Notes: generated by a model not told the origin, from the letters alone. A DNA stretch of 64,000 nucleotides from Sphaerochaeta sp032144095 (GCF_032144095.1 NZ_JAVSNJ010000001.1:124001-188000), one strand, 5' to 3'. Positions 7,926-16,854 are shown, numbered from the stretch's first letter. Numbers and translations are program-made.

Positions 7926-9113
7926 TTACGCTATCTTCGATGATCTCGATTTTGAATACAGGTCGAATGCAACGGCTGAAAGAAGGACAAACCCTTTGAT
8001 TGCCTGTTGCCAGTCCGTGCTGATACCGATGATGGACATACCGTTGTTCAGCACTCCGATAAACAGCCCGCCTACAACAGCCCCGATTATCGTTCCGATA
8101 CCACCAGAGACAGCTGAACCACCTACATAACAAGCGGCAATCGCGTCCATCTCAAAGTTCTGCCCGGCCTTGGGAGTGGCTGAGTTCAGACGCGCAGTAA
8201 ACACCATCGCTGCCACCGCAGCCAGAACCGCCATATTGGTGTAGATCCAGAACATTACCCATTTGACTTTTATACCAGACAGTTCTGCAGCTTTTCTATT
8301 ACCTCCAAGAGCGTATATATGACGGCCTTGAATAGTCTTGGATGCAACGAACTGATAGGCAATTACCAAGACGCCCAACAGGATAAGTATATTGGGAAAA
8401 CCCTTGTATATTGCGAAAACGACGGTGAAAGCAACAAGAATAGTGGCTATAAATACCACCTTGGCAAGCCATATTCCTGCAGGAAGGAGGTCAAAGTCAT
8501 ATTGTTTCTGTTTCTTCCGTTTTTGTACTTCACTGAAAACAATCAATACAACAATTAGGAAACCAATCAACAACGTAAAGAGATGCAAATGTATTTTTCC
8601 GATCGTTAGGCCCCCGAATGGGTCAGGAATATACCCGGATGATATCAACTGGAATTCCCGAGGGAATGGAGCCTTTGTCTGTCCTTTCATGATTACCTGC
8701 CCCAGGCCACGGAAAACCAACATACCAGCCAAGGTGGCTATGAATGGTGGCACATTCACAAATGCAATCCAGAACCCTTGCCACATACCGACCAATGCAC
8801 CGACTAGAAGCGCAATTAGCATCGCTACGTAGGGATTCCACTGCAGGTCGACCATCATGACACCACACAGTGCACCGATGAAACAGACAACGGAACCCAC
8901 GGAAAGATCGACGTTTCCTGTCAGGGTACACAGTAACATGCCGACGGCAAGAATCAGAACATAGCTGTTCTGAAGCACCAAGTTCGTCAGATTTACCGGT
9001 CTGAAAAAGATGCCGTCCGTCAAAAGTCCAAATGCGACCATCGCCACTACCAAGGCGAGGACCATCATGTATTGCCTTACATTCTTTTTCAAAATCGCAA
9101 TCAAGCCACTCAT
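7926..9113 (-). CDS. mmsB: Multiple-monosaccharide ABC transporter permease
   Basis: About 395 residues with ten or so membrane segments and the permease signatures of the ribose/xylose-type family: GNVDLSVGSVVCFIGA near the N-terminus and a C-terminal SAVSGGIGTIIGAVVGG loop that docks the ATPase. The charged cytoplasmic insert EVQKRKKQKQYDFD in the middle is typical of the MmsB/GguB branch, which is larger than plain RbsC. The start at 9113 is chosen because AAGGAG lies 7 bases before it; an earlier ATG at 9140 has none. It is the last gene of the chvE-mmsA-mmsB operon and forms the membrane channel for the bound sugar. Confidence 0.9.
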   Translation of the reverse strand: MSGLIAILKKNVRQYMMVLALVVAMVAFGLLTDGIFFRPVNLTNLVLQNSYVLILAVGMLLCTLTGNVDLSVGSVVCFIGALCGVMMVDLQWNPYVAMLIALLVGALVGMWQGFWIAFVNVPPFIATLAGMLVFRGLGQVIMKGQTKAPFPREFQLISSGYIPDPFGGLTIGKIHLHLFTLLIGFLIVVLIVFSEVQKRKKQKQYDFDLLPAGIWLAKVVFIATILVAFTVVFAIYKGFPNILILLGVLVIAYQFVASKTIQGRHIYALGGNRKAAELSGIKVKWVMFWIYTNMAVLAAVAAMVFTARLNSATPKAGQNFEMDAIAACYVGGSAVSGGIGTIIGAVVGGLFIGVLNNGMSIIGISTDWQQAIKGFVLLSAVAFDLYSKSRSSKIA

Positions 9114-9193
9114 CCAACACTCCTTATCGTATGCAAACAATCAAAAACTCACCAGATTCTAAGTTACCACATCGCCAAGCAATCAGCGTTAAC

Positions 9194-10741
9194 TTAGTTG
9201 TTCAGGATATTACGCATGATCTCTTCCTGAGTCGCAATCTTACTAGGCAGCTCAGCGGTGATCTTGCCCTCGCTCATCACATAAATTCTGTCACTCATTC
9301 CGATAATCTCCGACATTTCACTGGAAATCAGCAAGCACGCCATCCCTTGTGCCGCAAGCGAATTGATAATCGTATAAATCTCATGCTTTGCCCCGACATC
9401 TATGCCACGCGTAGGTTCATCAAGAATCAGGACCCTTGGATCAGTGAACAACCACTTTGAAAGTACGACCTTCTGCTGATTACCTCCCGAAAGATTTCCT
9501 GCCATCTGGAGGATTGTCGGGGTTTTCGTATTAAGACGTTTGCAAAAATCTTCCGCAACGATATTTTCATCATGTTCGTTGATCACCGATAGCTTGGCAA
9601 TTTTCTTTAACTTTGCGATTGTCGTATTCTCCTTGACGTTCTGAATCATCACTAGTCCAAGTTCCTTGCGGTCCTCTGGTACATAGGCAACGCCTTGGGC
9701 AATTGCCTTGGGTATCGTACTGATATCGACTTCCAAGCCCTCGATCAACGTTTTTCCAGTGATAACCTCACCGTAAGCACGACCGAACACGCTCATGGCA
9801 AGTTCGGTACGTCCGGCTCCAACCAAGCCAGCCAAGCCGACGACCTCTCCGGCGCGAACATTGATATTCACCCCATCGAGTTTCTTTTGCTCCGGATTAT
9901 CAGGATTCTGAACCGACCAGTCCTTGATCTCGAACAAGATATCACCGATGGGATTGTTTCGCTTGGGAAACATCTCAGTGATTTCCCGTCCTACCATCCC
10001 TTTGATTATTCTTTCTTCACTGATTGAAACAGTCCCTTGCTTGGATCGAACGACATCCAGCGTCTCAATCGTTTTGCCGTCCCTCAGAATTGTAATGGAA
10101 TCGGCGACGGCAGCGACCTCGTTGAGCTTGTGGGAAATCAACACGGAAGCGATGTTACTTTTGTCACGGAGTTCCTTGAGGATTTCAAGCAGATGTGCGC
10201 TGTCCTTTTCATTGAGTGCGGAAGTGGGCTCGTCAAGAATCAGCAATTTGGCATGCTTCGCCAAGGCCTTGGCGATTTCAACCATTTGCTGCTTTCCCAC
10301 CCCCAGCCTGTTTACAGGGAGATTAGGGTTCTCATGGAGTCCGACACGTTCCATGTATTTCATTGCTTCTTCACGGGTCTTGTCCCAGTTGATGATATTG
10401 AATTTTGCCCGCTCATCACCGATGAACATGTTTTCTGCTATGGAAAGGTAGGGGCTCAACGCCAACTCCTGATGAATGATGACGATTCCAGCCTGTTCAC
10501 TCTGCCTTATACTGGAGAAGGTGCAACGCTTACCCTCGAAGAATATGTCCCCGTCGTAGGTGCCATGGGGATACACACCTGACAGTACTTTCATCAGCGT
10601 CGATTTCCCTGCGCCGTTTTCTCCAACTAAGGCATGTATTTTACGTTCTTTGACATCCAGACTGACGTCATCAAGCGCTTTTACGCCTGGAAAAGCCTTG
10701 GTGATATGCTTCATCGACAGCAGAATTGAATTGTTTGGCAT
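9194..10741 (-). CDS. mmsA: Multiple-monosaccharide ABC transporter ATP-binding protein
   Basis: 515 residues with two fused ABC domains, as in sugar importers of the CUT2 class. Domain 1 has a full Walker A (GENGAGKST, residues 40-48), a divergent signature (RLGVGKQQM) and Walker B LLILDEPTSAL. Domain 2 has a degenerate A loop (GLVGAGRTEL), a normal signature LSGGNQQKV and Walker B VLILDEPTRGID. The asymmetric pattern is normal for the family. It lies between the binding protein and permease genes and would power transport of the sugar captured by ChvE. Confidence 0.93.
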   Translation of the reverse strand: MPNNSILLSMKHITKAFPGVKALDDVSLDVKERKIHALVGENGAGKSTLMKVLSGVYPHGTYDGDIFFEGKRCTFSSIRQSEQAGIVIIHQELALSPYLSIAENMFIGDERAKFNIINWDKTREEAMKYMERVGLHENPNLPVNRLGVGKQQMVEIAKALAKHAKLLILDEPTSALNEKDSAHLLEILKELRDKSNIASVLISHKLNEVAAVADSITILRDGKTIETLDVVRSKQGTVSISEERIIKGMVGREITEMFPKRNNPIGDILFEIKDWSVQNPDNPEQKKLDGVNINVRAGEVVGLAGLVGAGRTELAMSVFGRAYGEVITGKTLIEGLEVDISTIPKAIAQGVAYVPEDRKELGLVMIQNVKENTTIAKLKKIAKLSVINEHDENIVAEDFCKRLNTKTPTILQMAGNLSGGNQQKVVLSKWLFTDPRVLILDEPTRGIDVGAKHEIYTIINSLAAQGMACLLISSEMSEIIGMSDRIYVMSEGKITAELPSKIATQEEIMRNILNN

Positions 10742-10826
10742 ATAAGTCCCCCGATATACAGACCGGAACCCGATTCCAATTCAGCCTTAGGCAGATGGCA
10801 CCGGGTTCGCGATTAGGCGCTCAAGT

Positions 10827-10850
10827 TCCGGCTTCTATGAAGAAGCCGGA
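10827..10850 (-). promoter_or_regulatory. Intercistronic stem-loop between chvE and mmsA
   Basis: TCCGGCTTC (10827-10835) and GAAGCCGGA (10842-10850) pair perfectly over 9 bp with a 6-base loop, about ten bases after the chvE stop. No U-run follows, so it is more likely an mRNA-protecting or partial termination structure that raises binding-protein output than a full stop. Confidence 0.6.
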
Positions 10851-10859
10851 TACATACTC

Positions 10860-11957
10860 TTACAGGCCAACTTCAGCTGCAGTATGGTAGCCAGTATCGA
10901 CTACTTCAGCCTTCAAGTTATCCTTTGTAACGATGACGGACTTCAGCAGAACGGAGGGAACGATGTACGGTTTGCCGTTCTTGATGGAGTCGTTGTTGTA
11001 ACTGGTGGTATCGAGACCTGCGGGAACTTGTCCACGCATGATTGTGTCAACGAGCACGACAGTGGCCTGGCCAAGTACGCGGGTATCCTTGAGGACTGTC
11101 GCATACTGATCACCAGCAAGAATCGACTTGCAGGAAGCAACAATGCAGTCCTGTCCGCCGACTACCGGCAGAGGCTTGCTAGCTGTGCCGTATCCAACTG
11201 CCTTACAAGCTTCAAGCGTTGAAAGACTGATTGGATCGTAGGGAGAGAGAATTCCATCGAGCGTCTGGTTGGTATAATGGGCGGAAAGCAGGTTTTCCAT
11301 TCTGGACATTGCCAATTCATTGCTCCAGCGCAGCGTTCCAACTCTATCCATGCCCTTCTGGCCTGAACCAATCTTGAGCGTACCGTTGTCAAAATAGGGC
11401 TTAAGCCTATCCATGGCACCATCATAGAACTTATATGCGTTGTTGTCGTCGGGAGATCCACCGAACAGCTCGATTAATAGCGGCTTTTTCTTTGGATTGT
11501 TCAGGTTCATTCCCTGTATAAGGATATCACCCATCTGCTGGCCGACTGCATAGTTGTCGAATGATAGGTAGTAGTCAACATTCGGCGACTTCATGATCAG
11601 GCGGTCGTACGCTATTACAGGAATTTTTTCCTCTGCAGCCTTCGCAAGCACATCACTCAAAGCCGATCCATCGATCGAGGCGATGACGAGCACTTTCGCT
11701 CCCTTGGTGATCAAATCTTCAATCTGACGTACCTGGGTAGGGATATCATCATCCGAGAACTGCAGGTCAACCTTGTACCCAAGTTTTTCCAAACCGGATT
11801 TTACTGCAGCCCCGTCCTTGTTCCAGCGCTCTTCAGACCTGGTGGGCATGACGACACCGATCATCCCCTTGGAGGACGAACTCTCCCCAGCACCTGCTGC
11901 AAATACCATGGTCACCGAGTATAACAGGACCATTCCTACTACTAGTAACTTTTTCAT
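10860..11957 (-). CDS. chvE: Multiple-monosaccharide ABC transporter substrate-binding protein
   Basis: 365 residues: a signal peptide (MKKLLVVGMVLLYSVTMVFA), a short Ser/Gly linker, then a periplasmic-binding-protein type I fold starting IGVVMPTRSEERW, the start motif of the ChvE/xylose-binding group. DDDIPTQVRQIEDLITKGAKVLVI and VIAYDRLI follow as expected. It binds aldoses outside the membrane and hands them to MmsA/MmsB. First gene of the operon, with AAGGAGG before the ATG and a perfect palindromic operator at 11980-11995. The exact sugar (xylose, arabinose, galactose or glucose) cannot be told. Confidence 0.9.
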   Translation of the reverse strand: MKKLLVVGMVLLYSVTMVFAAGAGESSSSKGMIGVVMPTRSEERWNKDGAAVKSGLEKLGYKVDLQFSDDDIPTQVRQIEDLITKGAKVLVIASIDGSALSDVLAKAAEEKIPVIAYDRLIMKSPNVDYYLSFDNYAVGQQMGDILIQGMNLNNPKKKPLLIELFGGSPDDNNAYKFYDGAMDRLKPYFDNGTLKIGSGQKGMDRVGTLRWSNELAMSRMENLLSAHYTNQTLDGILSPYDPISLSTLEACKAVGYGTASKPLPVVGGQDCIVASCKSILAGDQYATVLKDTRVLGQATVVLVDTIMRGQVPAGLDTTSYNNDSIKNGKPYIVPSVLLKSVIVTKDNLKAEVVDTGYHTAAEVGL

Positions 11958-11979
11958 AAACAGCCTCCTTAAGCTTCGT

Positions 11980-11995
11980 GCGTTAACGTTAACGC
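11980..11995. promoter_or_regulatory. Perfect 16-bp palindromic operator upstream of chvE
   Basis: GCGTTAACGTTAACGC reads the same on both strands. Its central CG and position next to a TATAAA (-10-like, minus strand, 11996-12001) are typical of LacI-family operators. The repressor is not encoded beside this operon; the two LacI genes in the window sit next to operators of different sequence. Confidence 0.7.
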
Positions 11996-12009
11996 TTTAT
12001 AAAAACATA

Positions 12010-12281
12010 ACCATCTAAAATAGATGTTAAATCAACTCTACCATTGGTAAAATGAGCCGTCAAGCTTTATTATGAGGGCATTTCTCATGCATATTTTTAT
12101 GTTCCTTATACTAACTTGATATTGGCAAACAAAAAAAGGAATTACCACAACCACACTTCAATACTTCCCCCATTTTTCCAAGAGAAATATTTCTTTGCCT
12201 GAAATGCCTTAGACCTCTTTTTTTGGGCTATGCAAGTGTTGAAGACAGGATATGTGTCGATGTCAAAAAGAATAACGCTAT
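12010..12281. other. Intergenic stretch with no gene seen
   Basis: AT-rich sequence upstream of the chvE operator, holding its promoter region. I find no coding signal or hairpin that stands out. At 12282 it joins the repeated downstream flank of the PHP gene. Confidence 0.4.
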
Positions 12282-12513
12282 AGGAGACGATTTTCCCATA
12301 CGGTTGGCTATATAAGGGCCCATTTAAGAGCAGACTTGTCAGTTTCTTCTTTCCAAGGAAAAGGGTTGCCCTACAGATAGATGGGGTTGCTATAGGCCAC
12401 TTTGCCCTCGGCATCTATGCACTCCACCCTGACATACTCCCTGTTCCCACACAGTGGGGTGGAAAAGCCTGTCAGGTTCGATCCGATCTGCCTGATGTAG
12501 TTGCGTCGCTCTC
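12282..12513 (-). repeat. Second copy of the PHP 3' end and flank (copy B)
   Basis: Direct repeat of 7332-7563, diverged. In this copy the coding part remains in frame with the rest of the C-terminal PHP fragment. Confidence 0.75.
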
Positions 12514-12733
12514 CCTTGAAGATGATCCTGCTTACCGGAGAACAAAAGACATGGGCTATCCCATCCTGGACGAAGAAATCATGGATTTCCGGTCCGGTGG
12601 AGGAGTAGAAGGATCCCTTCTCCAGAGCCTCGGTTATGGCCTCTTGGCTTCGACTCTTTGCCTTTACCATGACCCACCCACCAAAGCTGTCGCTCTCCTG
12701 ATGGTCAAATGGCCAGCCTGGTGAGGTGTTGTA
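12371..12733 (-). pseudogene. C-terminal fragment of a PHP-domain metallohydrolase, cut off by IS21
   Basis: The fragment reads YNTSPGWPFDHQESDSFGGW, then a helical stretch and SFYSSTGPEIHDFFVQDG, ending in NPIYL-stop. This is the C-terminal part of CehA-like PHP hydrolases. Its first codons join exactly to the last in-frame codons of the N-terminal fragment across the IS21 element: ...TDDNHNQ on the far side and YNTSPG here. So one gene was split by the insertion. As it stands it has no start of its own. PHP proteins hydrolyse phosphoesters or related bonds with a His/Asp metal centre. Confidence 0.85.
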
Positions 12734-12741
12734 CTGGTTGT
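12734..12741. repeat. Left 8-bp flanking repeat of the IS21 element
   Basis: CTGGTTGT occurs here and again at 15749-15756, with the transposase genes between. It is the likely target duplication. The IS21 ends usually begin TGT, and TGTTTAG overlaps the repeat, so the true duplication may be 5 rather than 8 bases. Confidence 0.7.
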
Positions 12742-12880
12742 TTAGAGCATAATTAAATTCCAAGAGTTGGCGATTGGATTTCCAATGAATGGCGGAACAC
12801 TTGCAACGGTGTTCCGGCAAGGCTAACTTGGTTTCAGTAGTTCCCAAACTATTATTAAAACCAAGGAGGCATCGGAGGAG

Positions 12881-14389
12881 ATGCTACAAGTGTTCCGAAT
12901 AGAGAGTATAAAGGACTTGGCAGGTCAAGGAAAGACCATTGCAGAGATAGCCAAGATCCAGGACATCGATTACAAGACAGCGAAGCGGTATGTTGAGCAA
13001 GAAGACTTCAACCAACCTGCCCAGCCTGTCATCAAACATTTCAGTTCAATCCTTGATCCGTACAAGGATGAGATCAGGGCAATGATCGTAGAAAGCCACG
13101 GCTGGAGCAAGAAACAGCGGTATACTGCCAAACGTGTCTGGATCATCCTCGGTGAGAAGCATCAGGAGTTCAACTGTTCCTACAATGTGGTTGCACGTTT
13201 TGTAGCAGCCTACAAGCAGGAACAAAGGCTCAGTATGCGCTTCGGCTACGATGAGCTGGTCTGGCATCCAGGGGAAGCCCAGGTAGACTTTGGCGAAGCG
13301 GACTTCTATATCGGAGGGAAACTGGAGAGGCTCAAGTATCTGGTAGTCTCTTTTCCTGCCAGTAATATGGCTTTTGTCCAAATATTCAGGGGCGAGACTA
13401 GCGAATGCGTCTGCCAAGGTCTGAGAGACATCTTTGAGTACTTAGGAGGGGTCCCCTTCCTACTGATATTCGATAACGCTACGGGTGTCGGACGAAGGAT
13501 TGGAGACATCCTACAGATGACCAGACTCTTCACCCTCTTCCGGATGCATTATGGCTTTCAAGTCAGGTTCTGTAATCCCTATAGTGGAAATGAGAAGGGA
13601 AACGTGGAATCGAATGTCGGGTACATCAGAAGGAACCTGTTCGTACCTCCCTTGGATGTGCCTCAAGATATAGCTTCCTATAATACAGGGATATTGTTGA
13701 AGCTCAGCTACGACCTGAAGGCTGGGATAAAGCACTATAAGCATGAGCTTCCAGTCTCAGAATTGTTCAAAAAGGATAAGGAGGCGTTCAAGTCCCTGCC
13801 TTTGAAGCCTTTTGAGGTGTTTTCAAGACAGACTGTCAAAGCTGACGGTTATGGGAGGATATGCCTCAGCGGCAACCATTTCTATACCCTTGGCGGGCAA
13901 TATCGCGACTCACCCATAATTGTGGATGCCGCGGCCTGGACTGTCACCACCTATGATGCAAATGGCAAGCTTATCGGTACCATGGCAAGGGAGTATGGTA
14001 GTGAACGTACCAGCAGCCAGAACATAGGTTCGATGTTGGCATCGCTTTCCAGAAAGCCCGGCTCTTGGGGCAACAGTTTCATCCGTGAGGAGATGCTTGA
14101 CGGCCCTTTGAAAAGCTATCTTGATTCACCGACAATAACCCGGCACCAGACTGCCAGCACCCTGGAGCTGTTGGAGCAGCTGACAAGGAACTTTCCTTAT
14201 GATGTGGCCCAACAGGCACTTGAGGAGTGCCTCAAGAAAGGCAGCGAACTCAGGAAGGATGATGCTGTCACCTTGGCAAACCGCCTTATGACCTTCGACC
14301 TGGACAGGGCTGAGAATTCGACTGGTGTTGACCTCAACAAGTACAATGTTTTGCTCCCTATGGGCAAGGAGGAAAGCAATGGCCAGTGA
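12881..14389 (+). CDS. istA: IS21 family transposase IstA
   Basis: 502 residues. N-terminal helix-turn-helix (IKDLAGQGKTIAEIAKIQDIDYKTAKRYV in pieces), then an integrase-type DDE catalytic core: VDFGEADFYI supplies the first Asp, LLIFDNATGVG the second, and NEKGNVESNVGYIRRN the catalytic Glu. A C-terminal Mu-type domain follows. All catalytic acids are present and the gene is full length, so the element may be active. The stop codon overlaps the istB start, implying coupled translation. Confidence 0.93.
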   Translation: MLQVFRIESIKDLAGQGKTIAEIAKIQDIDYKTAKRYVEQEDFNQPAQPVIKHFSSILDPYKDEIRAMIVESHGWSKKQRYTAKRVWIILGEKHQEFNCSYNVVARFVAAYKQEQRLSMRFGYDELVWHPGEAQVDFGEADFYIGGKLERLKYLVVSFPASNMAFVQIFRGETSECVCQGLRDIFEYLGGVPFLLIFDNATGVGRRIGDILQMTRLFTLFRMHYGFQVRFCNPYSGNEKGNVESNVGYIRRNLFVPPLDVPQDIASYNTGILLKLSYDLKAGIKHYKHELPVSELFKKDKEAFKSLPLKPFEVFSRQTVKADGYGRICLSGNHFYTLGGQYRDSPIIVDAAAWTVTTYDANGKLIGTMAREYGSERTSSQNIGSMLASLSRKPGSWGNSFIREEMLDGPLKSYLDSPTITRHQTASTLELLEQLTRNFPYDVAQQALEECLKKGSELRKDDAVTLANRLMTFDLDRAENSTGVDLNKYNVLLPMGKEESNGQ

Positions 14390-15155
14390 AGACAGCGATT
14401 TCCGCTCAAAGAAGGCGCTCAAGACTGAGGTAGGCGAAAAATGCAGGAAAATCATGCTCAGCAGCGGAACCATCCAGATGATCCTGGACAGTGCTACTCT
14501 GGGCCAGCTGGACTACTTCTCCTCCGTCATCAGTCACGAACTGGTGCTCAGGGAGCATACGAGAAGGGCCAGGTACATCAAAAAGGCAACGTTTCCTGTG
14601 CTCAAGACCTTTGAGGGGTACGACTTCAACGGGATTGTCTTCCCAAAGCTTCTGGATAAGGAGGAGATGCTCAGCCTCAAGTTCATAAGCCAGAAGAAGG
14701 TGCTTGTCTGGTATGGGGGCTGTGGAAGTGGAAAGACCCACGCCTGCACCGCCTTGGGCATCATGGCCTGCAAGCAGGACTACAAGGTGAAGTTCACCAC
14801 TGTGGGGCAGCTTGTCTCCCGCCTTTCGGAAGCCAAGTTTGACGGCACCCTGGAGAAGATGTTCACAGAACTGTCCCATCTCGACCTGCTCTGTCTGGAT
14901 GAGCTGTGCTATATCCCCATAGACAGGGAGAGTGCGCAGCTGCTGTTCAGGGTCATCTCCGAGAGCTATGAGCGCAAGGCTTTGATAATCACTACGAACC
15001 TACCATTCAACGAATGGGGCAAGTTCTTCACCGACGAGCAGCTTGCGGCAGCCATCATTGACAGGATTGTGCATTATGGACACCTGATCAATACCGGAGA
15101 CCGCGACTGGCGTCTGGAGCACTCGCTTATGAAGGACCAGCCGGCCATGAGGTGA
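14379..15155 (+). CDS. istB: IS21 family helper ATPase IstB
   Basis: About 258 residues. AAA+ ATPase of the DnaC/IstB type: Walker A GGCGSGKTHA, Walker B LLCLDELCYIP, sensor ITTNLPFNEWGKFF, and a C-terminal DRIVHYGHLI helix. IstB directs IstA to the target DNA. The ATG at 14379 has AAGGAGG six bases upstream and lies inside the istA end, an 11-base overlap. A farther upstream ATG in this frame lies deep in istA and was not chosen. Confidence 0.92.
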   Translation: MASEDSDFRSKKALKTEVGEKCRKIMLSSGTIQMILDSATLGQLDYFSSVISHELVLREHTRRARYIKKATFPVLKTFEGYDFNGIVFPKLLDKEEMLSLKFISQKKVLVWYGGCGSGKTHACTALGIMACKQDYKVKFTTVGQLVSRLSEAKFDGTLEKMFTELSHLDLLCLDELCYIPIDRESAQLLFRVISESYERKALIITTNLPFNEWGKFFTDEQLAAAIIDRIVHYGHLINTGDRDWRLEHSLMKDQPAMR

Positions 15156-15258
15156 CCTTGGCCGTCTGTCGTTGCCATTCCTTTTACAGGGAACTACAGG
15201 GATGCAGTGGCAGGATTGGTGATTGTCTCAGGCGTCTGTTGATTGGAGTAAACAAGAA

Positions 15259-15534
15259 ATGAAACATACCATACAGGGGCTGTCCAGTTCACAGCCTTTG
15301 GGGCTTACAGGACAACTGGAGCGCGAGTGCACCTTGCGGCTGCTCAGGGAATGTCAGGACATCATCGGAGAGGAAGGGTTTGACCTGATTTGCCAGCAGG
15401 TGTTCCATTCCATGTGTCGCCCGACGACAAAAGAGGTGCGAGGAGGTTTGGATATCTACTTCTCCATAATGAGGGGCATCGGAACGGAGGAATTCTCTTG
15501 TCTTGATGCCCCATATGACGAGGATTATGATTGA
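15259..15534 (+). CDS. Small passenger protein in the IS21 element, unknown
   Basis: About 91 residues beginning MKHTIQGLSSSQPLGL and ending in an acidic tail (DAPYDEDYD). The middle is helical and Cys-containing (LRECQDIIGEEGFDLICQQ). GGAG lies 9 bases before the ATG at 15259; an in-frame start at 15223 has no such site. It lies between istB and the right end, so it moves with the element. IS21 elements normally carry only two genes. I do not recognise the family. It could be a chance frame, but codon use resembles istA/istB. Confidence 0.5.
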   Translation: MKHTIQGLSSSQPLGLTGQLERECTLRLLRECQDIIGEEGFDLICQQVFHSMCRPTTKEVRGGLDIYFSIMRGIGTEEFSCLDAPYDEDYD

Positions 15535-15748
15535 CTGAGAGCGGCCCTGTGAATAGGGCTGTTGCCATACCCCGCATCGGAAACCTTGTGGGGTAAGGGC
15601 TTCTTTGCAAGGCAAAACTCTTAGGGGTTTTATCAAAATAGCGAAAGGAGTTCCAAGAAATGTAGAGGAAAAATCCAAGAATTGGCTAAACGGTAATTGG
15701 ATGGAATTCCAAACGGTAATTATTGGAAAAGATATTGACTAAACACAA

Positions 15749-15756
15749 CTGGTTGT
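15749..15756. repeat. Right 8-bp flanking repeat of the IS21 element
   Basis: Second copy of CTGGTTGT, matching 12734-12741. On the minus strand it falls in the codons for N-Q of the PHP protein, where the two gene halves should join. Confidence 0.7.
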
Positions 15757-16432
15757 GGTTGTCATCGGTGGCGAGGGCACACCACCGTTTGCCACCCATG
15801 AGGGCATTGTCCCAGAAGTGGGAGCTCTCTCCTACTCGGTCCTGCCATTCGCTGCCATAGTTGAATACCTCCATGGCAAAGAGAGAATCCATAGCCTCTA
15901 CATCCCTGTACTCAAGGAGGGACCAGCCGGGGTGGTTGAGCATGATAAGGTAGTCATCCTTTGCCTGCTTGATGAACAGCTCTGTCTGCTCGTGGTTCTC
16001 GACTGCAAATCTCTGGTTTTGAGCGAACAGGCTTTTCTCCCCTTTCTGCAGGAAGTTTAGGTGTATCCGCTTCTCCTTGCTGTAGCAGGTCAGTTCAAAG
16101 CCGGGAATGAGTATGAGTCCGTCATCGGAGGTCTCATAGCTTCGATAGAGGTTATGGTCGGTAAGCGAGAAAAAATCATATCCTCGTCCTCGATACCCAT
16201 CAAAGACCTGCTGGGGGGAGAGCTCTCCGTCGGAAAACGTCGAGTGGCCGTGCAGGTTTCCCTTAAGCCAGATCCCCTCGTCACTGGAAAATGTACTCTT
16301 GCTCATCATCGTCTCCTCCGGTGGGAAGAACCAGTTCCCGGTCTTGAGTATAGGGCCTTTGTGGTACCAAGAAAAGAGATAGATCTCCCGCTGTAAAACC
16401 TGAAAATGAATAGATGATATGGATTGTACCAT
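15757..16432 (-). pseudogene. N-terminal fragment of the PHP-domain metallohydrolase
   Basis: Carries the PHP metal site: NLHGHSTFSDGELSP (first two His and an Asp), FFSLTDHN, LIPGFELTCY, then LMLNHPGW-like IMLNHPGWS and ATDDNHN near the break. The frame runs on about 14 codons into the IS before a stop. Two starts are possible. The ATG pair at 16306-16309 has GGAGGAG just before it, but the preceding 40 codons (EIYLFSWYHKGPILKTGNWF) look coding, so the longer form from 16432 or an N-terminal truncation cannot be excluded. Together with 12371-12733 it makes one hydrolase gene disrupted by IS21. Confidence 0.85.
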
Positions 16433-16483
16433 ATAAGCAAAGATATTGACTTATTTTGATATGAAACATATCCTATGCATAGG
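16414..16483 (+). promoter_or_regulatory. Promoter with three palindromes before the XRE regulator gene
   Basis: A -35 TTGACT (16446-16451) and -10 TATCCT (16469-16474) are separated by 17 bp. Three palindromes overlap the region: ATATGG-N6-CCATAT (16414-16431), GATATG-AAA-CATATC (16458-16472, across the -10) and CCTATGCATAGG (16472-16483), whose end forms part of the AGGAG ribosome site. This layout suits tight autorepression by the XRE protein. Confidence 0.65.
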
Positions 16484-16491
16484 AGAAATTC

Positions 16492-16854
16492 ATGAAAGTA
16501 CTATCACAAGAGAAACTTGCTTCTCTGGTTAAACAGAAGCGAGAGGGTCTTGGTCTAACCCAAGATGCATTAGGAAAACAAACCTCAATACACAGGCAGG
16601 TAATTGGAAGGATTGAGAGTGGTTCATATCTTCCCTCGCTTCCTCAGCTTGATGCGTTGATAGCAACCCTGAACTTTTCATTCGACCAGCTCTGTGTAGA
16701 AGAGGAACCAAGAGGAATGGAAAACCTCTATCTTAGGGGAAACATAGACACAGCTGAAGCGAAAGAGCAATTTGATACCATGTTTCATATGATGATGACA
16801 CTTAAACGCCAAGTGGTCCTCCGAGATCTGAACAGGAAGGGAATACGTGGCTAG
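16492..16854 (+). CDS. XRE-family helix-turn-helix regulator
   Basis: 120 residues. The HTH_3 domain covers residues about 10-62 (LVKQKREGLGLTQDALGKQT, IHRQVIGRIESGSYLPSL, LIATLNFSFDQL). The remaining 55 residues are helical with a basic end (RQVVLRDLNRKG). First gene of a three-gene unit with an ImmA/IrrE protease gene overlapping its stop by 8 bases. By analogy with ImmR/ImmA pairs, it would be a repressor cut or released by the protease. It probably represses its own promoter through the palindromes directly upstream. Confidence 0.85.
   Translation: MKVLSQEKLASLVKQKREGLGLTQDALGKQTSIHRQVIGRIESGSYLPSLPQLDALIATLNFSFDQLCVEEEPRGMENLYLRGNIDTAEAKEQFDTMFHMMMTLKRQVVLRDLNRKGIRG

Larger units (their letters stand above)
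12742..15748 (+). mobile_element. IS21-family insertion sequence, about 3.0 kb
   Basis: Contains istA and istB overlapping in the usual IS21 manner and lies inside a PHP gene, between copies of an 8-bp repeat. The ends carry related motifs in opposite orientation: TGTTTAG at the left and CTAAACA at the right, followed inward by repeated TTCCAAT/TTGG-containing blocks (left 12755-12800, right 15680-15735), which resemble the multiple transposase-binding repeats of IS21 elements. About 590 bp after istB hold a third reading frame. The reading frame of the target can be restored by removing the element and one repeat, so insertion is likely recent. Confidence 0.85.
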
